A stretch of DNA of 64,000 bases from Deroplatys truncata (lineage: Eukaryota > Arthropoda > Insecta > Mantodea > Mantidae), in contig CM060989.1 in the NCBI GenBank assembly GCA_030765065.1, forward strand, positions 38,431,501-38,495,500, in the 5' to 3' direction. A program made the translations under genes and the position numbers. The notes below the pieces were generated by a model that did not search any database, was not told where the DNA came from, and worked only from the letters and a program-made list of their open reading frames with translations. Shown here piece after piece: positions 33,436 through 45,007 of the stretch (position 1 is its first letter; the number at the start of each line of letters is the position of its first letter).

Positions 33436-33829
33436 ACTTTTTTTTCCCCCACTAACCTACTTATGGTGCTGGGTAGAAATATTTAAAACAAGTGATTAAA
33501 ACTCAGATTTCCACACTTAAAAATGAGTATTTTATTTGAAGGTTTCATGTAATTTCAAACATGAATCAACCACATGTAAAATTACTGCACAGTCTCGCAT
33601 TCATTACAGGAAAAAAAAAAATTTTTTAATATAGTTAATAGCTAGTGATATCAAGTGGACTGAATAGATTTGTAATGTGACATACCCTTTTAAAATATGA
33701 ATAAAAGTCGCAGATATATGAATTTAATTGGCTAAGTAAATGTTATGTCTCAAAAGTGTCATACCCATGATTAAGGTTTTTAATTGAGTATCTTAAAACT
33801 GTTGTTGATCTAATGTGCAGGATTTTGAT

Positions 33830-34740
33830 ACATCAATTTTTCCCTTGCTAACCAATATAACTTGTGTATCTACCCATCGGTACAGCTTTCCTCAATTCTG
33901 GGCATTCTAGTAGGTGTTCTCCATTTAAAATCTTGTCAGCATTGCAAATCTTGCACGCTTTTCCATTCATAAAACCAAACCTATGTAGATACTCCACCAG
34001 TCATGTCTAGTGGCTAATCTGAAATGAGCAATGGCTTCTTTCCTTGGAACATGTTTTATTTTTTGTACTACTTCTTTTATGTTGAAGTAATTTTTATTAT
34101 TAATTGCCTTTTGAATATTATGTTGGTATTTTTGTTCTATATTAATTTTGACACTTTTTAGTTTCATATCTAGTCCACAAGACTTTATAGGTTCTGAGTA
34201 TAACACTGCCCCCTTTTTGGCCAGAAACTCTGCAGTCTCGTTACCCTTCACTCCCACATGTGCTGGTATCCACTGTAATGTTATCTGTTGACATTTTGTT
34301 TAGAGTAATCTATAATAAGATCTCACATCCTTAATATTGTAAGATTCATCCGGAATATCATATCATTCTATTGCTTGAATGGCAGAAACTGAATCTAAGA
34401 ACAACTACTTTATTTTCTTTCATATCATCCTGTAGTATATCTGTTCTAATGCTCATTGTATTGCAACAACTTCACCATCAAAATTTGTGGATTGTCTAGA
34501 CAATGTAAAATGATGTTAAAAGTATTTACAGTATATAACACCACCCACATTATTTCTCAGTTTATCTGCAGAACCATCTGTATAAATTCTAAGCCACTCT
34601 GTCTTGAGGAATTGATTATGTAGATGTTCAAGTGCAGCAATTCTGCATACTTCTAGTGAGTCTTCTTGTTTATTTAATTGTTCCATCTGCTCTTTATTTG
34701 TTACTATCTTATTAAAATCCATTGGATAGTTCTAGGAGGA
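33830..34740 (-). mobile_element. Decayed LINE with RNase H (second copy)
   Basis: The minus strand from 34740 down reads MDFNKIVTNKEQMEQLNKQE, TEWLRIYTDGSADKLRNN (RNase H first block), a frameshifted middle with LQWIPAHVGVKGNETAEFLA and KKGA, then EAIAHFRLATRHDWW. The order is the same as in 720-1690. Several stops are present. It lies inside PGAP2 intron 2, in sense orientation to PGAP2. Confidence 0.78.
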
Positions 34741-35159
34741 TGAGGAGTGCATATTTCCTATAAATTTAGGTAATTATAATTCTTCTCTAAAAAGGATTTG
34801 TTTGTAATCTGTGTTTTTAGCTTGTATTCTCTAGGTAGTTGTAGAATGAACCTTAAAACTACTAATATAATAAGCCCAAACTCCAGCTGCAAACAATGGA
34901 ATAACCGATTAATGTGGATCTACTTTGCTTTAGTTGTACATACACTAAGGTTATAGTATTTAAGAAAGAGAATATGCAATGGTGATGAATTAGATAATTG
35001 CCCACAGTACTAGGCTCAAAAATAATCTTGAAATGTCTTACACAAACCTGATAAAAATACAGGATTGAAGCTTTATAATAAACTTTCACTAAACATTAAA
35101 ACCTGGCTATGACAGTATATAAAACCACATCAAAAGATACAGTGTCACCAGATAAAGCA

Positions 35160-35745
35160 GAAATGCTATTAGCGTCATTGCTGTGTGTGTCCGAGACTCA
35201 AATAATGAGGTAAGGTTTCACATGAATGGACAAGTTAACTCACAAAATAATCACTACTGGTCAACTAAAAATCCAAAACTCCTGCATCAAGTCCACTACG
35301 TGATCCTAAGGTCAGTTTTGATGTGCTGTGAGTGCAGCACTTTCTTTCACAAAACAACTAATATTGCACATTACCAAGCCTTAATTTTGGAGCAGTTTTT
35401 CCCTCGCTCGACAGATAAGTGAATGCACAGCATATTTAAACAAGGTACAGCTCGAACTTCTTTGGATGCAATTACTGAGGTCTTTGGTGAGAAAGTGATC
35501 AGTGTAGAGGTGTGGCCTGCTCAATCCCCAGATTTAACACCTCTACAATTTTTACTTGGGCAATTTAAAAGAAAAAGTGTATAAATCAAATCCCCAAACA
35601 CTGCAAGAACTACAAAATAATACAAGAAGAAATAGCCAACATTTCCCAAAAAGAGTTGCAATATGTGAATGATAATCTGTTAAGACTCTGCAATGCCTGT
35701 CTTCAAGCACAAGGAGAATATTTCCAACATCATCTTTGAAAAGGT
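35160..35745 (+). mobile_element. Degenerate Tc1/mariner-like transposase (C-terminal half)
   Basis: The plus strand reads EVRFHMNGQVNSQNNHYWST and then KNPKLLHQV, FFHKTTNIAHYQALILEQFF, ARTSLDAITEVFGEKVIS, VWPAQSPDLTPLQF and, after frameshifts, TLQELQNN and a QGEYFQHHL-like end. This is the better-preserved relative of the fragments at 14763, 18050 and 40469. No terminal repeats were recognised. Confidence 0.78.
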
Positions 35746-36678
35746 AAGTAATGTAAGGGGCATTCAATATTGTAATTTGCAAAATAATAATGGTACTAGT
35801 TGGCCCATTCATCCTAATTGCTTCGATGCATAAGACAGTCCACGCAGGGATGAAGAGTCAGCAGGCAAGTGGCACATGCCCTCCCCCCTTTTTTATTTTC
35901 TTTCCATCGTAAGAACTGGTTATCATGAATAAACATTTGAATGCTGTTTCCACATGTAACCTTCTTGCTTCTTTTGAAATAATATCTACATAAAAATACA
36001 TCAAGAGTAATGTAATGAGAATAGAAGCTTAGCTTCTCTTTTCCTGATGTGTGTCTGAAGATTTTGCAATTTATTGTTTATTAAATATGACAATTTTATA
36101 AAAAATTCGTAATAAATATTGAAACTTTATATACAAACACATTAAAGACTCCATACCACTACTGTCAACCAGGCAAGTCCAGTATTTAAGCTAAGGTGAA
36201 TGACAGTTTATGCTGTATTTAGATATTTGTCAAGGTTATGCAGACTATTCACAGAGGTCATCCTGTTTATTACTAATTGTTGCGTGTATACTTTTACATA
36301 TATATTGTAATCTTTGTTACTAGGTTTTCTCCTGTGATAGGTATATATATATATTTTTTTTTTTTTTTTTTTTTGTAAAATACTTACTAAAGCTCATTAT
36401 ATTTAACATTTATAATGCATGAGTTGATAGATCAAATTTATTGCAACAGGTTTTGTCTGATAGAATAAAGCATTCTTCTCATTATTCATAAGGCAACCCC
36501 ATTCTTAATTTTTTTTTTTTTTTTTTTGTTAGAACAATGACAACTTGTCATTCTGTTCTAGGAATACAAAATTTGAAACGGTTTTCATTTGTGAATGACG
36601 GCAAGATTCTCTCGACTACTTTATGTTTAAACCATCACAACCAGCATCAGATCTATTAATCAGAATAGCAAAACATAC
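35746..36678. other. PGAP2 intron 2, distal part
   Basis: AT-rich intron with two long T-runs (about 36352-36376 and 36508-36528). No element or exon was recognised. Confidence 0.45.
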
Positions 36679-36925
36679 CATAGTTTTCTGCAGATGATAT
36701 AAATGTGAGTCCAATGAGAGCCAAGTTTTCAATAACATTAAGCCAGCATGCTATTGCAGCCATGAAATGTATCCATTGATAAAGGACTCCTTGGTAATAT
36801 CTGTAATACATTCTTGCAACTAATAAGCGTGGTCCAGCATGTATTGCAATAGCTATCCTCCACACATGGCGCTGTGGTGAAAACACTCCAATGGCTGCAG
36901 ATATTGATGGTAAAAAGTTAGCAAC
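36679..36925 (-). CDS. PGAP2: PGAP2 coding exon 2
   Basis: The acceptor 'ttgtttacag' ends at 36926 and the donor GTATGT lies below 36679; phase 0 in and 1 out. It encodes VANFLPSISAAIGVFSPQRH, then VWRIAIAIHAGPRLLVARMY and WLNVIENLALIGLTFISSAE with NY. Conserved landmarks are the PSxSAAIG and PQRxVWR blocks and NVxENLALxxLT. It includes two to three hydrophobic spans, as expected for this membrane protein. Confidence 0.96.
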
Positions 36926-37003
36926 CTGTAAACAAGTCTTGCTGTACTTTCAAAACTAATATTAAATGTCTTACTCACTAAGCCTGATTTTGACAATACT
37001 CAC

Positions 37004-37189
37004 CTCACAGTGAGTATATGTTGCCCTCTCAAAATGGAAGAGTATAGACCAAATGACACAAAAGATAAAACTAAGCAATGGAAGTGACACTGTAGCCCAT
37101 GCTAACTTTCCAAAAGGAACCTTAATGACAAATCCCTTACTCTTATGAAGTGGCAGGTATTCAGAACCTATCATAACAGCTGTCGACAT
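37004..37189 (-). CDS. PGAP2: PGAP2 first coding exon
   Basis: Start ATG at 37187-37189; the donor GTGAGT lies below 37004, phase 0 out. It encodes MSTAVMIGSEYLPLHKSKGF, then VIKVPFGKLAWATVSLPLLS and FIFCVIWSILFHFERATYTH with CE. The CxxWSxLFHFExATxTHC block is the N-terminal signature of PGAP2, with the first membrane span before it. The four exons give 258 residues (human about 254). The start was chosen because it gives the family's usual N-terminal length. Confidence 0.95.
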
Positions 37190-37728
37190 CTTGGTGTAGC
37201 TGTTATTCTGACAGGCTCAGGTACATTTAAAGAAAAGGCAATCTGTCAACAAACCCCTTGTCTATTTGTGTTAGTCATGGCACTCTAACCTAGTCTGCAA
37301 TTTTCTCTGCGTATGCATAAATACAATTCCTTTAATATTGTTTCCATTATTACGGTAAAATTTCAGAACTGTTAACTGTCATCCTGCGTGTTTTCCACAG
37401 CTGTCATTCTAACGAATTCTATGTATCCTTTTAGTATGTTATCCAGCGATCATCCTAATCGATAAATTTTCATGACGGTTGGCAATTCTGATTTCCGTAT
37501 AAAATGCTGTAATAAATGCGCATCGTCAAATCAGACTGCGGCCACAGAGTTCAGACAACGCATGCGTCAAACACTACGCCAATGCAGCGCTGATGAAGGT
37601 ACTTGCGTTAGAATGTCTGTGATTGAGAACTGAAGTTGTGCCTGTAAGGCAAGGAGGTCATGGTCAAAAAATACTTCATGTAACTTCCAAAGCAGCATAC
37701 ATTAGCAAAGAATCCAGCAGCCAAACAT
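37190..37728 (+). promoter_or_regulatory. Probable bidirectional PGAP2/CAMKMT promoter and CAMKMT exon 1
   Basis: Between the PGAP2 start codon (minus) and a strong plus-strand donor (AACAT/GTAAGTG at 37728/37729) lies the only part of the window's central region free of transposons. It has a locally raised number of CpGs at 37515-37600 (for example 'gcgcatcgtc', 'caacgcatgcgtcaa', 'cactacgcc'). No TATA box was recognised. The donor is inferred to end a 5' untranslated first exon of CAMKMT, whose next exon would be at 59245. The transcription starts themselves are not visible. Confidence 0.5.
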
Positions 37729-38639
37729 GTAAGTGAATTTATTTAAACGAATTTGTGTAATAACAGCGCTCGTACAATAAGCTTACATACAGAACTAGTT
37801 AAGATATGACAATTTCTATATCAAACGTACTCTTAAGAGTATAAATGTAGTTATATTTTTGAATTCAGAACAATATGTAACGATACAGCGGTCCCAGGGT
37901 GGTTACTTTTAGGTTGCGGTAGAAGTGTAGCTCGTATTTTAAGGCATTTGTTTATAAGTGTATAGAGGAAACGACTCGTGGATCTTGCAAACTTGTAAAG
38001 CAAAAATTAGGTTATGAAATTAAGGTTTGTGAAGATGTACTAAAAGAGAATTACGTTTTTTGGTAATAGGAATTTCCATGCTAAATAGTATGGATTAGTT
38101 TCTATTTATCAAGTTCATTTGCAAACTCTTGACACCTTTTCTGTCAAGATTTGGAACCCTGTTAGTAAATTAAATAAAGAGGGCAATAATAAGTAAAGAT
38201 TGGAATATAGACTTTCTTCCACAAACTGCTTATGAATAAAACTATTCAAAACGAGGAAAAGGAAATCACTTTATTATAGAAATAATGCAGAAAAAAATGG
38301 ATAAATATTCTTGAGAATAATGGCTCTTCACCTAAATTGAATGAACCTACCAGAATGACAAATTTGCAGGGTGCATACGTAGATAATATAAACATTCATT
38401 TACCATCGTATGTGATAATAGTCAAGAAGGCAGGTTTATCTAATCACAGAGTGCTGTTAGTTGCTGTACCAGTCTGATACACAAATCAATGCTAAGGAAA
38501 CTTGAAGCACTAGGGTATTCAGTACAGATAATGTAAATTTCTTAGATGCGGCAAATGTATAAAAGGAGTTTATAATAATGCTGTACTTGAAATCCATGCT
38601 CTTATGACATTACGAGAAGCAACTTGGGTTGCCAATACT
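37729..38639. other. Start of the long CAMKMT intron, nothing recognised
   Basis: AT-rich sequence without recognised exons or repeats. Confidence 0.4.
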
Positions 38640-39164
38640 TCAAAACATAAAATGTCAGTATTGAAAAATTCAAATCGGTAACAATGGATATCTTGGAAAT
38701 GGCTGATGCCACAAAAAAATATTTTAAATTGTGTATTTTAAAGACCTCTACATTTTTTGTGTTGAGAGATTTTGTCAATCTCTTACAGTTTACTAGTTAT
38801 ACTAAATTCCTCCTGAATGAAGATATTACACGGCTATTCCTAGAAAATTAGCCTATACATTTTATTTGTTATGTAAATCTCTTAAGTAGGTATGTGGTAT
38901 TTTAATCAAAATCATAGCTATGTTTGACAAAATAAAAAATTTCAAAAAAATGTCCATGTTAAAGGCACAGACAACACTGAACTTAATTACCAAGTTTTAT
39001 ATTTATCCGTCATTTCATTTTTAGTTATGCTGTTCAGACACTACAGACATTTCTAAAAATATTTATTCTATTCATTCAGAGGGCCTTAAAATGTGTATTT
39101 CTGGTGAAATCTTGATATAAAATTTTTTGGTGGAATGCAATACTTCCTCTACTTACTAGAAAGA
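38640..39164 (-). mobile_element. HINE-like repeat, partial copy
   Basis: In complement orientation from 'tgaaaaattcaaatcggtaacaa' to 'tacttcctctacttactag' followed by AAAG. It contains 'acattttttgtgttgagagattttgtc' and the 'gttatgctgttcag' block. The end with the 23-nt tail is missing. Confidence 0.72.
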
Positions 39165-39945
39165 AAAATTACAAAATTCAAACCAATAGCAATGAATATC
39201 TCTGAAGAAGATAATGCCTAAAACAAATTGACATCTACTTTTTTTTTATGGCAAGCTTTTGTTGCTCTTCTGGTTGACCAGTAATACAAAATTATACAAT
39301 ATCAATTCAGAATGAAGAGGATCTCATAGGCTATTTATAGAAAATTCAAGATACACGTTTTGTTAAACATGCATATGTCTTAAACAATGTTATGTTGATC
39401 AAAATCATTAGAACCATTTTTAAGAAAATAAAAGAAAATTGCAAATAATTATTCATATAAAGGGTCGTTTGGGTGGGGAGATTTTTGGAAACATTTTTGC
39501 CACACGTTTGGAAGATGCTGAACTTAAATACTATATTCATCCAACTTTTCATTTGAGTTATGCTGTTCATATATACATACAGACCTTTTTTTAAAAATGT
39601 TTTTCGGTTCAGGGGCTCAAAATTTGTATTTCTGGTGAAATATTGATATCGGATATTTGAGTGAAGTACAATAATTCTACCTACTATAAGTAGGTGGTTG
39701 TTGGACTTAAATAGTGTGTTTGTTATCTTCTTTTGTTTTTTGAGTTACATTGTTCATAGTGGCATGGGTGTTCATGCATGCACCACATACATGCCCAAAA
39801 ACATTTTTCTAAATATGCTTAGTTTTTTCTTTCTTTCTTTTTTATTTAGGGTGTAACAAAACATGCATCTTAGTATTAAATTTATGGCTTGAGTACATAA
39901 CTTGCTTTGCTTACTTAAGGTAAGCAGTAGAGAAGTAAAAGTTAA
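39165..39945 (-). mobile_element. HINE-like repeats, two further partial copies in a row
   Basis: One partial copy runs from 'aaattcaaaccaatagcaat' to 'caataattctacctactataag' (39165-39700). A third partial, much-decayed end (39705-39945) includes 'tttgagttacattgttcat' and ends GCAGTAGAGAAGTAAAAG. With 38640-39164 they form a same-direction cluster. Confidence 0.65.
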
Positions 39946-40468
39946 TTATCTATTGCAGTTTTCATTCAGTTCTATCAGCATTCATTTAATGGAATACTAA
40001 AGTGCCATTATTTTGTGTTGTACTGCTGAAGCATATCTCTGGTAATACGAGCATAAGCAGGATAATCTTCTCTGACTTGTAGTAACCCGGCTAACATAAC
40101 TTGTAAAGGCTCACCAAAACTTACCAATTTGATTTTTTCCAAACTTGAAAAATAAAGTCTAAAAGTATAACCTGCATGCACTAGAACTGAAAGACTTTAA
40201 TAAGAGTAATTTCAGAAGCAAAATTTGTGTTTAAATGTATAGCAGTACAAGATATCATTATCAGCATCTTTTGTAACAAGTTAGGAAATTGCATGTGTAA
40301 AGGCTGTTTCTCAATAATTGAGAATGAAAAATTAAAGCAGAACGAAACACAAAAATCATGTTTCTTCCTAAATGAAGGATATGAACTGTAAAATGCAGTA
40401 ATGAGATTGTTTTCTTACTCCGCCACATCGTTATCGCTGCACAAGCAAAATAATAACCTCCTTATACA

Positions 40469-40735
40469 GAGAGAGCCAAAGGACTACGAAATGGCTGCGC
40501 TGTGTTTTTCCTGTCCACGTCCTCGGTGCTTGTTGCTCGTTGCCATCTGCCGCTATCATAGAAAGGTGCAGGTGAAACCATACAACATTTTTAAAACTAT
40601 TTTTAAAGGCTTTACTTACCAACTTTAGGAAACTATCCATCACTTGCCGTAGTTCACGTTGAGAAATGCTGGCAGTTTCCTGGCAGATATTTTGTTTTAA
40701 TTCTTCCAGGGTGTGTGGGTTTGTTTTGTTTTTTT
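40469..40735 (-). mobile_element. Long-TIR Tc1/mariner derivative, half element
   Basis: Starts AGAGAGCCAAAGGACTACGA and matches the left TIR of 14763-15326 through 'tttaaaggctttactta'. It then continues into the complement of the transposase C-terminus (minus strand: PHTLEELKQNICQETASISQ, RELRQVMDSFLK). It is cut at about 40735, so the second TIR is missing. Confidence 0.78.
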
Positions 40736-40779
40736 TAATAAAAAAATGAAAAGTCCACAAAAAAACAAAAGTCTGCAAT

Positions 40780-40965
40780 TTACTTAAAATAAGTCCTTTC
40801 AAGATTTAGTTGTTTTTCACAATTGCATAGAAACAGTATGGAATTTTAAGGTTAGCATATAGCGTCCAGTTCTTAAACATTTGGCTATCGCATTTCTCTT
40901 TGTATCTTTAACAACGTTTGTATGTAGCTATTTCTGCAAATATTTGGATTAAAATGCAATAGATA
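40780..40965 (+). mobile_element. HINE-like repeat, internal fragment
   Basis: Matches the distal third of the family in plus orientation ('catagaaacagtatggaattttaag', 'agcgtccagttcttaaacatttggctatcgcat', 'gtatgtagctatttctgcaaa'). Neither terminus is present. Confidence 0.6.
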
Positions 40966-40974
40966 TAAAAAAAA

Positions 40975-41856
40975 TCTGATGTGTTACACTCACATAACTT
41001 TCTCTACTCTTGTACACCTAATTTTACAAACGCCTATTCTCCATATGCTTCATGTTAATCGAGATATCGAGATGTCAATCTTATTGATAATTTTCTTGTA
41101 GATGCAAGGGGAATATGGTAGCTTTTAAGCGATAGTCAAATATTTTAACGCTGGTTGCTATGTGTGGCATTCCATTCTCTTTGCATGTCCAGAACATAAA
41201 AAAAATGAATAACGAATTTGAGAAAAAGTATAAGTATTGGAAAATTTAAGGGAATAACAAGCAATATCTCGCAAACGGTTCACTCAACAAAAGAAATGTA
41301 TATGACATAAGTTGTGTATTTTAACGCGATCTACATTTTTCGTGTAGTAAAATTTTGTCTATCTCTTATGGTTTACCAGTTATGAAAAAGTCGTTCATAA
41401 TGAAGAATACTTTTGGAGACATTCCCAGAAAATTCGAGATATACATTTTATTTGTCATGACAATATCTTAAACATATGATATTATAATCAAAATCGTTAG
41501 AGCCGTTTTTGAGAAAATTAAAATTTTCGAAAAATGTTCCATGTAAAGGGTAGTCTGGGGTGGAGGGATTTTCTTGAAAACCTTCGTGTCGCATCTCTGG
41601 AAGATACTGAACCTAAATACCAAGTTTGGTGCTTATCCGATTGTTCGTTTTTGAGTTATGCTGTTCACAGACACACACACACAGACACACACACACACAC
41701 ACACACAGACACACACACGGACATGTTTCTAAAAATGCTTTTTTTGGATTCAGGAGGTCTCAAAACGTGTATTTCCGGTGAAATCTCGGTATCGAATTTT
41801 TGGGTGGAATGCAATACTTCCCCTACTTACTATACGTAGTAGAGAAAGTAATAAGC
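40975..41856 (-). mobile_element. HINE-like repeat, full-length copy
   Basis: In complement orientation: low end A-run then TCTGATGTGTTACACTCACA and TAACTTTCTCTAC; high end CTACTTACTATACGTAGTAG then AGAAAGT. All internal blocks are present, plus a (CA)n tract at 41669-41717. The plus strand carries a 101-codon frame (41534-41839, beginning FHVKGSLGWRDFLENLRVAS in its interior) that recurs in several copies. Confidence 0.85.
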
Positions 41857-41926
41857 TTTAGTAAGAATAGTTTGTATGCTCACTAATAGAGCATAGAAGG
41901 TAGAGAAAGTCATGTGAAGTATCATA

Positions 41927-41960
<34 letters not shown>

Positions 41961-42442
41961 AGTTGCGTAATTCTTGAACAGAATGATATAGGGTTTACAT
42001 GATTGCGATTACTATTTATGTTATACCCTTGAATGGCTGTTTAATAGGTTAGTACATCTGTTGAACACATACCATGCCTCCACTTCAAATTAGTTTTTCC
42101 CAAAACTAAATTTTCTTTGCTTTTTGTACCTTTTTGTCTAAAAGTAGTAAGCGAATTGTAGTGAAGCTTTGCAGGAATATTTAAAAATGATGCCTGCATG
42201 TTGAACTACAATCATCTGTGTATCTTGAATAATGTGGACATCAGTGAATATTATATGTAAACAAATATGTGCTTTTTCTTCAAGCACATTTCCTGAATAA
42301 TGCTTTTTATGTGAAAGCTGTATTTAAGTTACTGGGTTCATTCTAGTTCAAATAAAGAAAATATTGCTGAGAATCTCTGTACTGAATTCCAAAGTTGTAT
42401 CATATATAGTTTCTGTAAAATAGGAACGTAAAGTTCTGTTAA

Positions 42443-42505
42443 AAAATTGTATGTGCTACATTCACATGACTCTCTACTTCTATGTATATTAGCGGGTTGT
42501 TGTTG

Positions 42506-42582
<77 letters not shown>

Positions 42583-43411
42583 AGATTATTATTTTGGTAT
42601 CATTACTATTATATTACTATTATTTTATTATTATTATTATTATCATTTTTTATGTTATAATAAGAGTGTAATATGGGTAGAATATGGCAAGATAACAGCT
42701 TGGGCTGATGTATAGCCATATTCTAAGGAAGATTGCTAGCACAAATAAATAAATAAAATATTAGTGGGTATACAAATATTCTTACTAAAGTAATTTTTGT
42801 CTACTATATTTTATCCAAATAAACCTTTGCAGAAATACCTAACTATACATTTCATTACAGATACAGGGGGAACAGCGATTGTCAAATGTTTAAGAATTGA
42901 TCACTATACTCTGGTCTTAAAATTCCTCACTGTTTCCATGCAATCGCAAGAAACAACTGAATGTTGACAGGACTTCATTAAAGAATGACCAAGAAATAAA
43001 CAATTTTGAACCTTTTATAATGGATATCTCAGAGATAGCTTATGCCACAAAAAAAATTATTTGAAATAGATTGTGTGTTTTAAACAGATCTACATTTTTT
43101 GTATAGTATGTTTTCATCCATCGCTTAGCATTTACCAGTTCTACAAGATTATACACAATTTCTTCCAAATGAAGTGGACTTCACAGGCTATTCCCAGAAA
43201 ATTCAAGATATACTGTTTATTTCTCGTGTAAATGTCTTTAAAATTTGATTATAAATATTAATATTTAAATATAAAAAAATTTAATTAAAATTGTTAGAGC
43301 CATTTTTTAGAAAATAAATTTCGAAAAATATTTCATGTAAAGGGAAATACATACCTAAATACCAAGTTTGGCATTTATTTAACTTTTCATTTTTGAGTTA
43401 TGCTGTCCTCA

Positions 43412-43473
<62 letters not shown>

Positions 43474-43607
43474 GACATGTTTCCAAAAATGCTTTATTTG
43501 GATTCAGGGTCCTCAAAATATGTATTTCTGGTGAAAGCTGGGTATAGAATTTTCGGGTAGAATGCAATACTTCCCCTGCTTACTACAAGTAGTAGAGAAA
43601 GTAAAAA
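42443..43607 (-). mobile_element. HINE-like repeat interrupted by a LINE 3' end
   Basis: Starts at the low end with 'gtatgtgctacattcacatgactctctac' and is split at 42495/42763 by the LINE fragment. It resumes 'tattagtgggtatacaaatattcttac' and runs to the terminus CTACAAGTAGTAGAGAAAGT at 43607. It contains a pure (CA)n tract at 43409-43470. Confidence 0.82.
42496..42762 (+). mobile_element. 5'-truncated LINE, 3' UTR only
   Basis: Contains a GTT tract, a long pure (ATT)n run (about 42508-42582), then 'ataagattattattttggt' and the conserved 3' end 'gagtgtaatatgggtagaat' to 'gctagcacaaataaataaa', nearly identical to 22020-22210. It is flanked by a direct repeat TATTAG(C/T)GGG at about 42486-42495 and 42763-42772, belonging to the host HINE-like copy. 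Confidence 0.88.
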
Positions 43608-44472
43608 TATATAACCTCAGGATAAAAGCAGATGATTCATGAAAGATACGTATACAAAACTTATATTGTGTATCTAGCAGACATTAATATACATGCATAT
43701 TAAACTTGCTGAACTTATCTGCAATGGCTTAAGAAAATAAATTTGTGCTTTACTAAAAGGATACACTTTTATTTCAGCCACCTATCTCCCCTTATAATAA
43801 AGTAGTAAATGAAACATAAATAGACATGATACAGTATTTAGAGTACTTACATGCTTTATCAATACTGTTATTCATATTTCAAACTTGAAAAAAAATTCAA
43901 AGTAGATACAGGTTTCAAAAAACTTAATTTTTTTTGCTCTTTTTTTTTTATTATTTTTCCACACATTCATGTACTAGTCAATTATATGCACTAATCACAG
44001 AAATGCTGTCATCATTTATGCTTTGCAATGTTAGAAATCGTGTAATTTGCCTCGTACACATAGGAAACACTTTATTTAGGCCTACTTCATCACCATCGTC
44101 AAATACAACCTGGGAAAGAATGATCTTGTGCTGCAATAGCAAGGAAACAGTATATAGAAACCGCGCATAATATAATATGGCATAAACATAACAAAATTGA
44201 GTAAGCAAATTAATATATTTCATACATGGAGACGAGAAACATGTGATGTATTGAGAGAAAATATATAACTGAAAAACATAATTAAGCTAAATGTTAATGG
44301 ACAAAGTTCAACGCCTAAAAAGTTTAGCGTGTATCTGCGAAAAACATAGAAGTAAATAATGTATGAGAGGATCAACTGTACCTTTATGACTGGTCAGAGT
44401 TTAGCATGCTTTTATGTACAGTGAATGTAAGACCAATAGCTGAAAACCCTCTTAAATGTTGCAGAAGTAGTA
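43608..44472. other. CAMKMT intron; one minus-strand open stretch
   Basis: Mostly anonymous. On the minus strand, 'ctttcccag' precedes an open stretch (about 44115 down to 43978) reading VVFDDGDEVGLNKVFPMCTR. This could be an orphan exon or a chance match; see findings. Confidence 0.3.
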
Positions 44473-45007
44473 CAGGGTTCCCGTGATCTGGAAAATCAGG
44501 GAAGGTCAGGGAATTGCAAAATGGTCAGGGAAATTGGTTCAAAGTTATCATCACATTCATACTGATGAAAATCTACATATTAAAAATGATTACAAAATTT
44601 TTTGCTCCTTAAAAATCCCCTCCCGACCCTTGAAGTAATGACTCAAATTAAATGTGTAGGAACTGATTGTATATAAAGACTGTCACACACATTATAGAGA
44701 TAAGGTTCATCCTTTTGACAGCAGTTTTGGATTTATTTGCTCCACCATAAGAATTTTGTGGCCCAAAAGAAAAGAAACAACTTTCAACTATCAGTGATTG
44801 TATTTATCACTTATCCTAAGTTTTTAGAATGGCTTGGTGATGTACTGGGCAATCAATATGAAGCCTACTGTAAAGTTGCAGAAAGAAGTTTAAACTCGGT
44901 AATATGGGGTGCCAGCTTTACATAGGGATGGAAGAGGCTGTCGAAAGTTTAGCAAATACAAAATTGTGGTCAGGGAAGTTACGTTAACATTTTTGCTGGG
45001 AACCCTG
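44473..45007. mobile_element. Short element with CAGGGTTCCC inverted ends (hAT-like)
   Basis: 535 bp. It starts CAGGGTTCCCGTGATCTGG and ends GCTGGGAACCCTG. Near the left end are 'ggtcagggaattgc' repeats and near the right end 'ggtcagggaagttacgttaac'. A 5-bp direct repeat TAGTA borders both ends (44468-44472, 45008-45012). Ends of this type occur in hAT-superfamily non-autonomous elements, though 8-bp duplications would be expected. No transposase is seen. Confidence 0.65.

Noticed and set aside
42447..42671. 74-codon frame with long poly-tyrosine
   Set aside because: Translation of the (ATT)n microsatellite within the LINE 3' UTR; not a gene.
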